A DNA stretch of 64,000 bases, from contig NZ_JAHQCS010000121.1 of NCBI RefSeq assembly GCF_019042215.1, positions 1 through 64,000 on the forward strand. Direction: 5' to 3'. The position numbers and the translations under genes were made by a program. The notes under the pieces were generated by a model that was not told the DNA's origin, did not search any database, and saw only the letters and a list, made by a program, of their open reading frames with translations. Origin of the DNA: Evansella tamaricis. GTDB taxonomy: Bacteria > Bacillota > Bacilli > Bacillales > Salisediminibacteriaceae. Below are positions 7,507 to 15,650 of the stretch, piece by piece; the stretch's first letter is position 1, and every line of letters starts with the position of its first letter.

Positions 7507-8823
7507 TCACTTTCCGATTTTTTGAATTGCCTCTAACAATGCCTCTGTTCCAAAGTATAAACACTCCACCGGAATTCGTTCGTCTTCAGCATGAATGTTC
7601 TTGATAAAGTTAAAGTCAGAAGGAAGGTTCATAGGTGTAAAACCATATGTTTGGATTCCAAGACTTGAAAAAAACCGTCCGTCTGTAACACCTGGCAATA
7701 CAAATGGAATTGGTTTTGCTTTTTTATCTTTCATTTTTAAAATCTGTGCAAGTGTATTAAAGTGTGTCATATCCGGTTCTGTTTTTACAATATCAGAACG
7801 AATAAACTCAATCTCAACAGAATCATCATTTATTAATTCCTTTAACTCCTTTTCAAATTCCCCTTCCGTAAACCCTGGCAGAATTCTGCCATCCACCTCT
7901 AAGGTAATTTCACTAGGTATTACATTAATTTTATCACTGGCATGAATGACAGTGGGAGAGGCGGTGTGGTGAAGCAGACTGCTAAATGTGTTACCCTTAT
8001 CCCCCATTAGTTTCAAAATTCTATCTGTCCGTTTCGGATTTAGTAATTGTTTTAATACAATTCTTTTAGGTAATGGAAATTCCTTTGTTATAGCTTGAAT
8101 CATCTCGTTGACGACAGGTGTGATGTGGACCGGGAGCGGTTGATTCAGTTTGTCCAGTACTTGTGACAACTTCATCATCGCACCACCTTTTACTGGCATC
8201 GATCCATGTCCTCCCTGACCTCTTACTGTTAATTTAACCCAACTGGATTGTTTTTCGGCCACCATAATAGGATAAAAACGGTTTTTCTCCAACTCCATTG
8301 GAAAGCCACCGAACTCCCCTAATGCATATTTCACTCCAGCGAATAAGTGAGGATGTTCTTCGACCAAATACTTAGCCCCATAATTTCCCCCATTTTCCTC
8401 ATCACTTACTACTACTAATAAGACATCACCAGGTAAAGAAACGTTTTCCACTTTTGCCTTTAGAAGTGCTGCAATCATCATCGCAACCCCGCTCTTCATG
8501 TCAAGGGCACCCCTCCCCCATACATAACCGTCAATGATATCACCTGAAAACGGGGGATGTGTCCATTTTTGATTTTCAGTTGTCACAACATCCACATGCC
8601 CGTACATCATAAGGGGAGGAGCATCTCCATTTCCTTTTAATCTGGCAATTAAATTTGGCCTGTCCTCATGGAGAAATACTACTTCGGAAGGAATATCGTA
8701 TTCTGTTAATAAGTCTTTAATATATTCCACACAAGCTTTTTCATGTCCTGGAGGGTTAGTGGTATTAAATTGAATCAGTTTTTGAAGAATAGCTTCTGGT
8801 TTTTCATGTATTGTCTTGTCCAT
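7507..8823 (-). CDS. M20 family metallopeptidase (ArgE/DapE-like)
   Basis: M20 enzymes are two-zinc cytoplasmic amidohydrolases or peptidases. The 438-residue protein has the full metal set: G-H76-V-D78, G-R-G-A-L-D108-M-K, D-E142-E143-N, and a late N-I-H-A-E-D-E histidine. The lid domain lies between, with R-G-Q-G-G-H-G-S-M-P. Length and motifs fit ArgE/DapE/carboxypeptidase-type members, which remove acyl or amino-acyl groups. The substrate is not defined by sequence. It is the last gene of a tight three-gene operon, 13 bases after a membrane protein. It therefore probably hydrolyses whatever the two membrane proteins import. Confidence 0.88.
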   Translation of the reverse strand: MDKTIHEKPEAILQKLIQFNTTNPPGHEKACVEYIKDLLTEYDIPSEVVFLHEDRPNLIARLKGNGDAPPLMMYGHVDVVTTENQKWTHPPFSGDIIDGYVWGRGALDMKSGVAMMIAALLKAKVENVSLPGDVLLVVVSDEENGGNYGAKYLVEEHPHLFAGVKYALGEFGGFPMELEKNRFYPIMVAEKQSSWVKLTVRGQGGHGSMPVKGGAMMKLSQVLDKLNQPLPVHITPVVNEMIQAITKEFPLPKRIVLKQLLNPKRTDRILKLMGDKGNTFSSLLHHTASPTVIHASDKINVIPSEITLEVDGRILPGFTEGEFEKELKELINDDSVEIEFIRSDIVKTEPDMTHFNTLAQILKMKDKKAKPIPFVLPGVTDGRFFSSLGIQTYGFTPMNLPSDFNFIKNIHAEDERIPVECLYFGTEALLEAIQKIGK

Positions 8824-8836
8824 TACCTTTTCCTTT

Positions 8837-9529
8837 CTAGGCTTTTATTATTTTTTTGTCCAAATATATGGAAACGAGAACCGTGATTAAAATAGCAACA
8901 AATATATTTTTCAGTGCACCAATGGGTGAGAGCATGATGCTGAGGGCTACTGCCAATCCAATCACAGCATACCTTGGCTTTTTGATGGCAAACTGACCAA
9001 GTATCCCCCCGAAAATGGCGGGTAAGATATACTGGAGCATTGATTGTGCCTCTTCTGGCAACACCGAGAGAAGGTAAGATCCTCCAAAAATAATCGGAAT
9101 TAAGATAACGATATTCATCAGAGATGCTGCTCCGATCCCCAGTGTGGCAGCCACCTCCCCTTTCTTAGTTCCAGGTTCCGCTCCTATAGCATGCTGTGCA
9201 GCCGCAGCAGAAGGCAGACACATATTGGAGATGTTCCCAGTCAAAAAAGCTAAATATGTACCAGAAACTCCGAGAGTGGGGAAGTATAAAATCGGCTCCA
9301 TCGTCCAAGCTAACCCCATCAATGCCGCATAGGCAATATACGCTGCAATAATTGGTCCCCATCCTGGATGAAAACCGAGAATAAACGATAGGTACAGGGG
9401 AAGAAGAACGGACAAAATAATGACCATCCAAATCGTTAACCGTCCCCAAAGGTGGGCCTGATCATAATAAGCATCCATTCCTTGAACAGCTTTTTTTTCT
9501 TTTAGATTCGTTTCTTCGTTAATAGTCAT
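8837..9529 (-). CDS. Small polytopic membrane protein, partner of the DUF5058 protein
   Basis: The 230-residue protein has a charged N-terminal tail of about 30 residues and then about six hydrophobic helices. A conserved-looking loop (N-M-C-L-P-S-A-A-A-A-Q-H-A-I-G, followed by E-P-G-T-K-K-G-E) sits between helices. I know no named function. It lies 15 bases behind the DUF5058 gene and 13 bases ahead of the M20 peptidase gene, so the three are co-transcribed. The two membrane proteins are of similar size and could form a heteromeric transporter. This is inference from arrangement only. Confidence 0.7.
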   Translation of the reverse strand: MTINEETNLKEKKAVQGMDAYYDQAHLWGRLTIWMVIILSVLLPLYLSFILGFHPGWGPIIAAYIAYAALMGLAWTMEPILYFPTLGVSGTYLAFLTGNISNMCLPSAAAAQHAIGAEPGTKKGEVAATLGIGAASLMNIVILIPIIFGGSYLLSVLPEEAQSMLQYILPAIFGGILGQFAIKKPRYAVIGLAVALSIMLSPIGALKNIFVAILITVLVSIYLDKKIIKA

Positions 9530-9544
9530 TGGATGGAACCCTCC

Positions 9545-10261
9545 TTATATTATTGTGACAACATATCCCACAAGTAAACCAGCAAGGATGGCCAGTCCTA
9601 GTGACCATTCCTTTAACCAAGTTATATTTTTCTCATTTGCAATTCGCATCATGATGATCATCGACAATCCAGCACCAATAGCTACAAAAGTATGGACATG
9701 TCCTTTTACCACTTCACCACTTACAAAGAAGCTAAATGCTCCAATTAATGCTGCAGTTGTGACTGCGATTATCATCTTACTGCCACTTTTACTTTTGCCT
9801 GTAATTTTTTTCTCCGCACGTCCAAATGATTTTGTGAATGTTGCCACAACGAAAAGTCCGGTGGCTCCTCCAAGACATAGCGTCCAAACAACTGTTGTTA
9901 ATGCCTGTGGGGAAAAACTAGATGATCCTAACTCCACACCGTAAGCATCAGCACCGATGCTCGCCCCTAACGCTTCAATTGGAGCTGATCCAATAATCCC
10001 AATTCTCATCAGTGTTAATGGATCCCCTAAAAATGTAATAAGGGAAATGGCGATAACCATGATCGCAAGGGATGGACCGATGGCACTTATAGCTCCTGTT
10101 TTTAATGCGCTCCTTACTTCGGTAGGACTCATCCCAACAGCGCTACTTGCTCGTGAAGCTAATCGAATGAAAAGCAACCCCTGTGTAACTACTAATCCAA
10201 TGATCAAAAGTGCAAATATCCAAATGACCCCGCTGTTTGCAACTTCCATAACATCACGCAA
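9545..10261 (-). CDS. DUF5058 family membrane protein
   Basis: The 238-residue protein has about six membrane helices. It matches the DUF5058 pattern: W-I-F at the start, an early helix, a cytosolic stretch ending A-I-S-A-I-G-P-S, M-R-I-G-x-I-G-S-A, and a G-A-D-A-Y-G-V-E-L-G segment followed by a tryptophan-containing helix. The start is TTG at 10261, seven bases after AAGGGGGG. It is the first gene of the operon with the second membrane protein and the M20 peptidase. The biochemical function of DUF5058 is unknown. The context suggests uptake of a peptide-like or acylated amino acid substrate. Confidence 0.75.
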   Translation of the reverse strand: MRDVMEVANSGVIWIFALLIIGLVVTQGLLFIRLASRASSAVGMSPTEVRSALKTGAISAIGPSLAIMVIAISLITFLGDPLTLMRIGIIGSAPIEALGASIGADAYGVELGSSSFSPQALTTVVWTLCLGGATGLFVVATFTKSFGRAEKKITGKSKSGSKMIIAVTTAALIGAFSFFVSGEVVKGHVHTFVAIGAGLSMIIMMRIANEKNITWLKEWSLGLAILAGLLVGYVVTII

Positions 10262-10350
10262 TGTTGTTCCCCCCTTTTATGTTATTTACAAATCTCCGAT
10301 ATCCATGCTTGCTGTATTTGATTAAAAATTTGTATTAGTAATACTATAGC

Positions 10351-10360
10351 ATCAATATTC
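10351..10360. promoter_or_regulatory. Single ATCAATATTC half-site
   Basis: The same ten bases open the inverted repeat at 10505-10534. This copy lies 90 bases upstream of the DUF5058 start, so one factor could contact both divergent promoters. Confidence 0.35.
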
Positions 10361-10504
10361 TGAAAAATCTTTATTAATTTAATTGAATGGGATTTAGTTT
10401 CTTACCTAAAGCAATACAAAAAAATCCACATGTTGCAATTCCCATAATATAGTTTCTTACAATAGTATTTAAAAGAAAGGAATATAAAATTAGATTGAAT
10501 CCAT

Positions 10505-10534
10505 ATCAATATTCTTTGAATCTTCAATATTGAT
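10505..10534. promoter_or_regulatory. Operator-like inverted repeat between the M20 operon and the HPr kinase-like gene
   Basis: ATCAATATT and AATATTGAT are perfect 9-base arms separated by 12 bases. The repeat sits in the 414-base divergent intergenic region, and a further half-site lies at 10351-10360. Confidence 0.45.
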
Positions 10535-10546
10535 TTGCTGATAGTA

Positions 10547-10594
10547 TGGTATGTTATAGAGAGTATGTTATAAAGAGTATGTTATAAAGAGTAT
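10547..10594 (+). repeat. 14-bp tandem repeat upstream of the HPr kinase-like gene
   Basis: Units TGGTATGTTATAGA, GAGTATGTTATAAA and GAGTATGTTATAAA follow one another, then a partial unit GAGTATTA. The array ends about 80 bases before the start codon, inside the expected promoter area. Confidence 0.7.
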
Positions 10595-10675
10595 TAATAA
10601 GTTGTTAAAGACAGAAAGGAATACTTCCTAGATACATAAGTATGTGATTTAAATAGATTAGGATGGTGAGGAGAA

Positions 10676-11596
10676 ATGAAAGCGATAACTGTACAAGATG
10701 TAGTAAATAAGTTCTCATTAAAAGTGTTAGCGGGAGAAAAACATTTACAGAGAAAAGTGACAAAGACAAGGGTACATCGGCCGGGCCTGGAGTTTGTTGG
10801 TTATTTTGATTTTTTCCCAACAGAGCGCGTACAGACCCTAGGGAAAAAGGAAGTGACATATTTACATAAATTAAGTAAGGAAGAACGAAAAACGCGAATC
10901 GGTAATATTGTTCATTATCATCCACCATGTTTTATCGTAACAGCAGAGGAAGATGGGCTTACGTACTTAACACGGCATTGTATCGAGGAGAAAATTCCAT
11001 TGTTAATCACACAACAACCAGAATCCACTTCTGAATTTATATCTAAATTAGAGTCGTATCTGTCTAATGTACTGGCACCTGAAATATCGATACATGGTGT
11101 TTGTGTTAATGTTTCAGGAATTGGAATTTTGCTTAGGGGAAAGTCAGGTGTTGGTAAAAGTGAAACAGCTCATACATTAATTCTTAGGGGTCACCGTTTG
11201 GTTGCTGATGATGTTGTGGTTCTCAAAAAAATCAGTCCACAAACCATTCTTGGTACACATGATGAAAAGACGAAAGAGTTTTTGGCTCTGCGAAGTATCG
11301 GTTTATTAAATGTTGTCCGTTTATATGGAAGAAAATCATTTCAGGATGAAACGCCTATCTCCCTTGATATCCTTTTAACGAAATGGGAAAAAGACGCATT
11401 GAATAATGAATTAGACCATGAACCTCAATTTGTGGAGTATATGGGAGTCAGTATTCCGACTCTGGAGATACAAGTCCAGCCTGGACGTGATGTGGCGGAG
11501 TTAATTGAAGCCGCTGTTCATAATTGGATTTTAAAGAAACAGGGCTACAGTGCCGCCGAAGAATTTATGCGCCGAATTGAAGGCAATGTGGAATAA
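10676..11596 (+). CDS. HPr kinase/phosphorylase-like protein, divergent paralogue
   Basis: HprK phosphorylates Ser46 of HPr and controls carbon catabolite repression. This 306-residue protein keeps the two-domain layout. The C-terminal half has I-H140-G-V-x-V-N-V-x-G-I-G, a P-loop G-K-S-G-V-G-K-S (155-162), and H-R-L-V-A-D178-D179. The late I-Q-V-Q-P-G-R-D and A-A-E-E-F parts are also present. The family signature normally reads E-I-R-G-L-G-I-I-N-V. Here it is A-L-R-S-I-G-L-L-N-V at about 204-213, with the Glu and first Gly lost. It is not in the usual hprK-lgt context and sits alone, divergent from the M20/DUF5058 operon. It may be a specialised kinase or sensor for that locus rather than the housekeeping HprK. 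Confidence 0.8.
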   Translation: MKAITVQDVVNKFSLKVLAGEKHLQRKVTKTRVHRPGLEFVGYFDFFPTERVQTLGKKEVTYLHKLSKEERKTRIGNIVHYHPPCFIVTAEEDGLTYLTRHCIEEKIPLLITQQPESTSEFISKLESYLSNVLAPEISIHGVCVNVSGIGILLRGKSGVGKSETAHTLILRGHRLVADDVVVLKKISPQTILGTHDEKTKEFLALRSIGLLNVVRLYGRKSFQDETPISLDILLTKWEKDALNNELDHEPQFVEYMGVSIPTLEIQVQPGRDVAELIEAAVHNWILKKQGYSAAEEFMRRIEGNVE

Positions 11597-11675
11597 TGGT
11601 TTGTGAGAATAATTTATCTTCAGAACATCCAAAATATGTTTGGGAAATTATTTTGATTTTAATGGAGGTGCAATT

Positions 11676-11798
11676 GTGAGTAAACGTTCGAAATCGAAAC
11701 GTAATATGATTAAAAGTAAGGATGCGGCACAGCCTAATAACGGAAAAGAACGGACTACAATTTCCAGAGCTGGTAAACTTGAAGGTCGTGAAGAATAG
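11676..11798 (+). CDS. Small very basic hypothetical protein, 40 aa
   Basis: A GTG start follows TGGAGGTG by a few bases, and the frame encodes MSKRSKSKRNMIKSKDAAQP through ISRAGKLEGREE. A stem-loop terminator with a T-run follows 15 bases after the stop. Size, charge and lack of hydrophobic segments resemble minor small acid-soluble spore proteins, but I cannot assign it to a named Ssp family. Confidence 0.6.
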   Translation: MSKRSKSKRNMIKSKDAAQPNNGKERTTISRAGKLEGREE

Positions 11799-11813
11799 TA
11801 TAAGTAATAGTCA

Positions 11814-11837
11814 AGTCCCTCTCAGGAGGGATTTTTC
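11814..11837 (+). terminator. Terminator
   Basis: TCCCTC-TCAG-GAGGGA followed by TTTTT, just after the 40-residue gene. The remaining 350 bases up to the ykuI start hold only the hairpin at 12088. Confidence 0.8.
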
Positions 11838-12087
11838 TATGAAGGGCAGAATTTATAAGTACGTGCTTTGGCATCTTCTAGATGTTATCTTGCTCTTGCG
11901 ACGAGTATTGCTGCTCCAATTTTACACCAACACTAGCAGAATACATAAGAATTTAAAAAATTCATAAATGTATAAAACCTCGAAATGACATGATTTACAT
12001 ATATCTTACGAACCCCACAATAATTATAAGCATTGCAAAACTCCATCCTCTCCACTGGCATTCACTTCAAGTGTCACAACAATGAGT

Positions 12088-12131
12088 ACTCCCGCCACTT
12101 AATTTCTAACAAAATTTGAGGCGGGAGTTTC
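12088..12131. other. Stem-loop upstream of ykuI
   Basis: ACTCCCGCC and GGCGGGAGT are perfect 9-base arms around a 23-base loop that contains a second small stem. It ends about 60 bases before the ykuI start. It could be a terminator of leftward or rightward transcription or a leader structure. The T-tract is poor. Confidence 0.5.
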
Positions 12132-12190
12132 GAAAAAGCTGTGGTATAATTAAACAATCTTTTTCGTTTATGATGTTTGGAGGTGTCTCT

Positions 12191-13408
12191 TTGGATCCGT
12201 TAGATATTCTCTTAAATAAAGAGCAAATTGTTCCTTATTATCAACCTATCATCAGTGCGGATAAACAGATGGTTGTGGGTTATGAGGTGTTTTCAAGAAT
12301 GATTACAAAGGATGGTCCGTTAAGTCTTGGGGCGTTTTTTAATGATGATACTATTCCGGAAGAATACCGTGATGAGATTGATGACCATGTTCAGACGCTT
12401 GCGTTGGAGCAGTTCCTTGACTATCCAGATCTCTATCTCGTACTGAACATGAATGTACACTCGCTGTTACAGGATAATGGAGAGCGATTTATGGATAAAT
12501 TGTTTACCTATCAAAACAAAGGTCTTTCCATAAAGCGGGTTGTTTTGGAAATCAAAGAAAAGGACTATACATCAAATTATACTGATTTAAAGCACTTGAT
12601 TACATATATTCAAAGTACAGGTGTTAATATTGCTATTGGTGAAGTTGGTATTTCATCGAGCAATCTGGAGCGTTTGGCAAATCTCAATCCGAATATTGTC
12701 AAGGTAAATGTGGGATTCTTGGAGGGAGATACGTTTCCTGAACTTTATCGGGATGTTCTCTATTCATTATCCCTATTAACTCGAAAGCTTGGGTCTACGT
12801 TAATGTTCGAAGGAATTGATAAGTATACGAAGCTTAATTTCGCTTGGAGAAATGGAGCAAGGTATTATCAGGGGTTTTATTTAGGAAGCCCGAAACCTAC
12901 ATTTGTGGATGCTAATTTTTGTAAAGAGACGATCAAGAAAGAATTTCACCGTTTTATTGAACATGAACGGATAAAAATCGAAGCACAGCTCTTGTTAACG
13001 GAAAAACTAAGTACTGCATTGAAGAATACGTTAAAATCTATTAATATTGACCATAATTTTGATGAGGTTGTACTTACGATTGCCAAGGCACTGTCATCGT
13101 TTACTTTCCGAGTATACATTTGCGATCATGATGGGTTTCAACTTTCTTCCAATGCCCAAAAGTCAACTGAAGGTTCCTCATGGGAACTTGTAAAAGATAC
13201 TCGCCAAAAAAACTGGAGTTGGCGACCATACTTTATTGAAAATATTGTAAGAATGGACTTTGAAAAACGGGGTATTCTGTCTGATTTGTATACAGATATT
13301 GAAAAGGATGAAATGATACGTACGTATTCATATCCCCTCGAGGATGGATCGTATTTATTTATTGATATTCCATATTCGTATTTATTTGAGCAAAATGGCT
13401 TGCTTTGA
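12191..13408 (+). CDS. ykuI: YkuI-like c-di-GMP-binding EAL-domain protein
   Basis: YkuI is a cytoplasmic protein with an EAL domain fused to a PAS-like C-terminal domain. The 405-residue protein aligns along its length: L-D-P-L-D-I-L at the start, P-Y-Y-Q-P-I-I-S-A, a W-R-N-G-A-R-Y-Y-Q-G-F-Y segment at the end of the EAL part, and K-N-W-S-W-R-P-Y-F near the C-terminus. The EAL signature itself is E-V-F, as in a weak or inactive phosphodiesterase, which suggests c-di-GMP sensing. The start is TTG at 12191, seven bases after GGAGG. The frame stays open upstream to 12116 but without a ribosome binding site. A GAGGCTGGG terminator follows. Confidence 0.88.
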   Translation: MDPLDILLNKEQIVPYYQPIISADKQMVVGYEVFSRMITKDGPLSLGAFFNDDTIPEEYRDEIDDHVQTLALEQFLDYPDLYLVLNMNVHSLLQDNGERFMDKLFTYQNKGLSIKRVVLEIKEKDYTSNYTDLKHLITYIQSTGVNIAIGEVGISSSNLERLANLNPNIVKVNVGFLEGDTFPELYRDVLYSLSLLTRKLGSTLMFEGIDKYTKLNFAWRNGARYYQGFYLGSPKPTFVDANFCKETIKKEFHRFIEHERIKIEAQLLLTEKLSTALKNTLKSINIDHNFDEVVLTIAKALSSFTFRVYICDHDGFQLSSNAQKSTEGSSWELVKDTRQKNWSWRPYFIENIVRMDFEKRGILSDLYTDIEKDEMIRTYSYPLEDGSYLFIDIPYSYLFEQNGLL

Positions 13409-13429
13409 TATTAGCTAGGTAGCATATGT

Positions 13430-13462
13430 GAGGCTGGGTTAGATGTATCCCAGCCTCTTTTT
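13430..13462 (+). terminator. GAGGCTGGG stem-loop terminator
   Basis: GAGGCTGGG and CCCAGCCTC form a 9-bp stem with a 10-base loop and TTTTT after it. The same arms bound the 142-bp element at 17881-18022. Confidence 0.85.
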
Positions 13463-13639
13463 AGTGCTTCTCCCCTGTTAGGAGAGGATCTAGGGATATT
13501 TGTTTACATTCTGACTTCATATATTATGACCTAATACTAGTAACACATGACATATGTCAATTGTAATTCGATTTTTCAATTGATACGATTGATTCGTATA
13601 GAAATATTAGTTTACTACTGATGAAATGAGGGAGAGTTA

Positions 13640-14605
13640 ATGATGTTACCACAACTGAACATTGCACATATGAAGCCAAGACTGCCAATTATCCAAGGGG
13701 GAATGGGTGTTGGCATATCCTTAAGCGGTCTGGCCTCAGCAGTTGCAAATGCCGGGGGAATAGGAATCATTTCCGGTACAGGAATTCCTATTGATGAAAT
13801 GAGGGGACATATTAGAAAGGCTCGGGAACTAACGAATGGAATTGGGTATATTGGTGTAAATGTCCTTTATGCAATGACAAACTTTGCTGAAACAATGAAA
13901 GCAGCAATGGAAGAACAGGTTGATTTTATTATTTCAGGGGCCGGAATTTCGCGAGATATGTATTCTTGGGGAAAAGAATATAATATTCCGGTTATCTCGA
14001 TCGTTTCATCCGCAAAACTTGCAAAAATGTCACAGAGGCTTGGTGCATCTGCAGTAGTTGTAGAGGGTTTTGAAGCTGGTGGTCACTTGGGGACAGAGCG
14101 TCCTCTTTTTGACATATTACCGGAAGTCGTAGAAGCGGTAGATATCCCAGTCATTGCTGCAGGTGGAATTATTGATGGGACAGATGTCAAAAGGGCGATT
14201 GAAATGGGTGCTTCGGGTGTACAAATGGGTTCTAGGTTTGTTGCTAGTCTTGAGTGTGATGCTCCGCTTACGTTTAAAGAAAAATATATTAACAGTAAAA
14301 AAGGTGATACAACACTTATTCAATCTGTCGTTGGCTTACAAGGGCGTGCAATTAGAAATGCATTCACTGATAGAATAAGTGACGATAAAAAAGTAAAGAT
14401 TGCTAAGTGCTACTCATGCCTTAAGAAATGCTCTCATCGTTTTTGTATCTACGATTCATTATTGACATCCCGTGGCGGTGATGCCGAAGAAGGTCTTGTA
14501 TTTAGTGGTTCGAGAGTAGACGAAATCAATGACATTCTTCCTGTTCAGACAATAATAGATAATATAATATCAGAGTATTCAAGAGTAGATACTAGCGTTT
14601 CATAA
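13640..14605 (+). CDS. Nitronate monooxygenase / FabK-like flavin oxidoreductase
   Basis: The 321-residue TIM-barrel protein has the family features I-I-Q-G-G-M-G-V at the N-terminus, E-G-x-E-A-G-G-H-x-G with the active-site histidine near 160, and A-A-G-G-I-I-D-G followed by G-A-S-G-V-Q-M-G-S-R-F for FMN phosphate binding. Such enzymes oxidise nitronates or act as enoyl-ACP reductases. An extra C-terminal cluster, C-Y-S-C-x-x-K-C-x-x-x-x-C, could bind a metal or iron-sulfur cluster; it is unusual for plain nitronate monooxygenases. Two adjacent ATGs follow GAGGGAG, so the start may be 13640 or 13643. Confidence 0.8.
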   Translation: MMLPQLNIAHMKPRLPIIQGGMGVGISLSGLASAVANAGGIGIISGTGIPIDEMRGHIRKARELTNGIGYIGVNVLYAMTNFAETMKAAMEEQVDFIISGAGISRDMYSWGKEYNIPVISIVSSAKLAKMSQRLGASAVVVEGFEAGGHLGTERPLFDILPEVVEAVDIPVIAAGGIIDGTDVKRAIEMGASGVQMGSRFVASLECDAPLTFKEKYINSKKGDTTLIQSVVGLQGRAIRNAFTDRISDDKKVKIAKCYSCLKKCSHRFCIYDSLLTSRGGDAEEGLVFSGSRVDEINDILPVQTIIDNIISEYSRVDTSVS

Positions 14606-14648
14606 TAGTCGGTATCGTTTCATGGTGATTTACATTTTAAAAACTTGC

Positions 14649-14703
14649 TTGTCACTTCCTTTGCCTGTTTCGCATCATACTATTTTAGCAGACGAAGTGA
14701 CAA
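14649..14703. other. Inverted repeat between convergent genes
   Basis: TTGTCACTTC and GAAGTGACAA are perfect 10-base arms 35 bases apart, between two convergent genes. It may act as a terminator, but no good T-run is present. Confidence 0.4.
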
Positions 14704-14771
14704 AGCACTTTTCGGATCATCAACATTCAAAACATAGTATTTTTTATGCACTATTTAGAACAAGTTAGCCG

Positions 14772-15650
14772 TTAAGCAGACTCATTTCGAGTTCTTTTAG
14801 GAGAATTGTCTTGAGTAGCACTCGGGCTTGGATCACGATTACGATCTAAATCAAGAATTAATTGTTTTATCTCCCTCAAGTCGTTCTTCAAATCCTCATT
14901 TTCTTTGTGAAGTTGTGCCATCTGTTCTTCCCGTTTCAGTTCATCATCCTGACCTAAGTAACTTAAGATTACAGCAACAACCAAGTTTAATATAACTAAA
15001 GCTCCGATTATAATAAATGAGACAAAATAAGCCCACGCCCAAGGAATTTCATGTATCACCGGCCTTGCCACCTGACTGGCCCACGATTCAAATGTGACAA
15101 CCTGCATTAGAGTAAAGAGTGAGGTATGAAAACTCCCAAAGAATTCATATGGAAGAACCTCGCTGAAAAAGGTTGTTCCAATGATTGCATAAATCGAAAA
15201 GATTAACACAGACAGTCCTAATATCCCTGTTAACGCAGGAACTGATTTCATTAATGAATCAATAATCTTTCGTAAAGCTGGGATTGCCGGAATCATACGG
15301 ATTAACCGTAATACCCGGATTAGTCTTAGGACACTAACAAATGGGGTACTGTAAAATATAATACTACTAGCCACTATCATGAAATCAAATAGATTCCATC
15401 GATCTTTAAAATACCCTTTTGCACCAAGTCCCACTAGTTTCAAAAGTAATTCTATGATAAACACCCAAACAATCAATCTATCAATTGTTAATAGAAACAC
15501 GTTTCCTGTAAAGTATGTCTCTGACACGATAATTAATCCATTAAATAAAATAATTCCTACCACGATCGGTTGAAAATAGGAATGTTCAATAAGATTTCGG
15601 ACTTTTATTCTTATCGAATGATTTATTGTGTTTTTTGCTGGATTTGTCAT
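14772..15650 (-). CDS. NaChBac-type voltage-gated sodium channel
   Basis: This is a single-domain six-helix cation channel that assembles as a tetramer. The 292-residue protein has the S4 voltage sensor R-L-I-R-V-L-R-L-I-R-M-I-P with arginines every third position. The pore loop reads T-F-E-S-W-A-S, against T-L-E-S-W-A-S in NaChBac, where the Glu sets Na+ selectivity. A long charged C-terminal tail is predicted to form the coiled coil that holds the tetramer. In alkaliphilic bacilli such channels return Na+ to the cell for motility and pH homeostasis. The gene is monocistronic and divergent from the SLC13 permease gene. The ribosome binding site is weak. Confidence 0.92.
   Translation of the reverse strand: MTNPAKNTINHSIRIKVRNLIEHSYFQPIVVGIILFNGLIIVSETYFTGNVFLLTIDRLIVWVFIIELLLKLVGLGAKGYFKDRWNLFDFMIVASSIIFYSTPFVSVLRLIRVLRLIRMIPAIPALRKIIDSLMKSVPALTGILGLSVLIFSIYAIIGTTFFSEVLPYEFFGSFHTSLFTLMQVVTFESWASQVARPVIHEIPWAWAYFVSFIIIGALVILNLVVAVILSYLGQDDELKREEQMAQLHKENEDLKNDLREIKQLILDLDRNRDPSPSATQDNSPKRTRNESA

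Noticed and set aside
9555-9944. 129-codon frame antisense to the DUF5058 gene
   Set aside because: It is a shadow of the reverse-strand gene, which has a good start, a family match and operon context.
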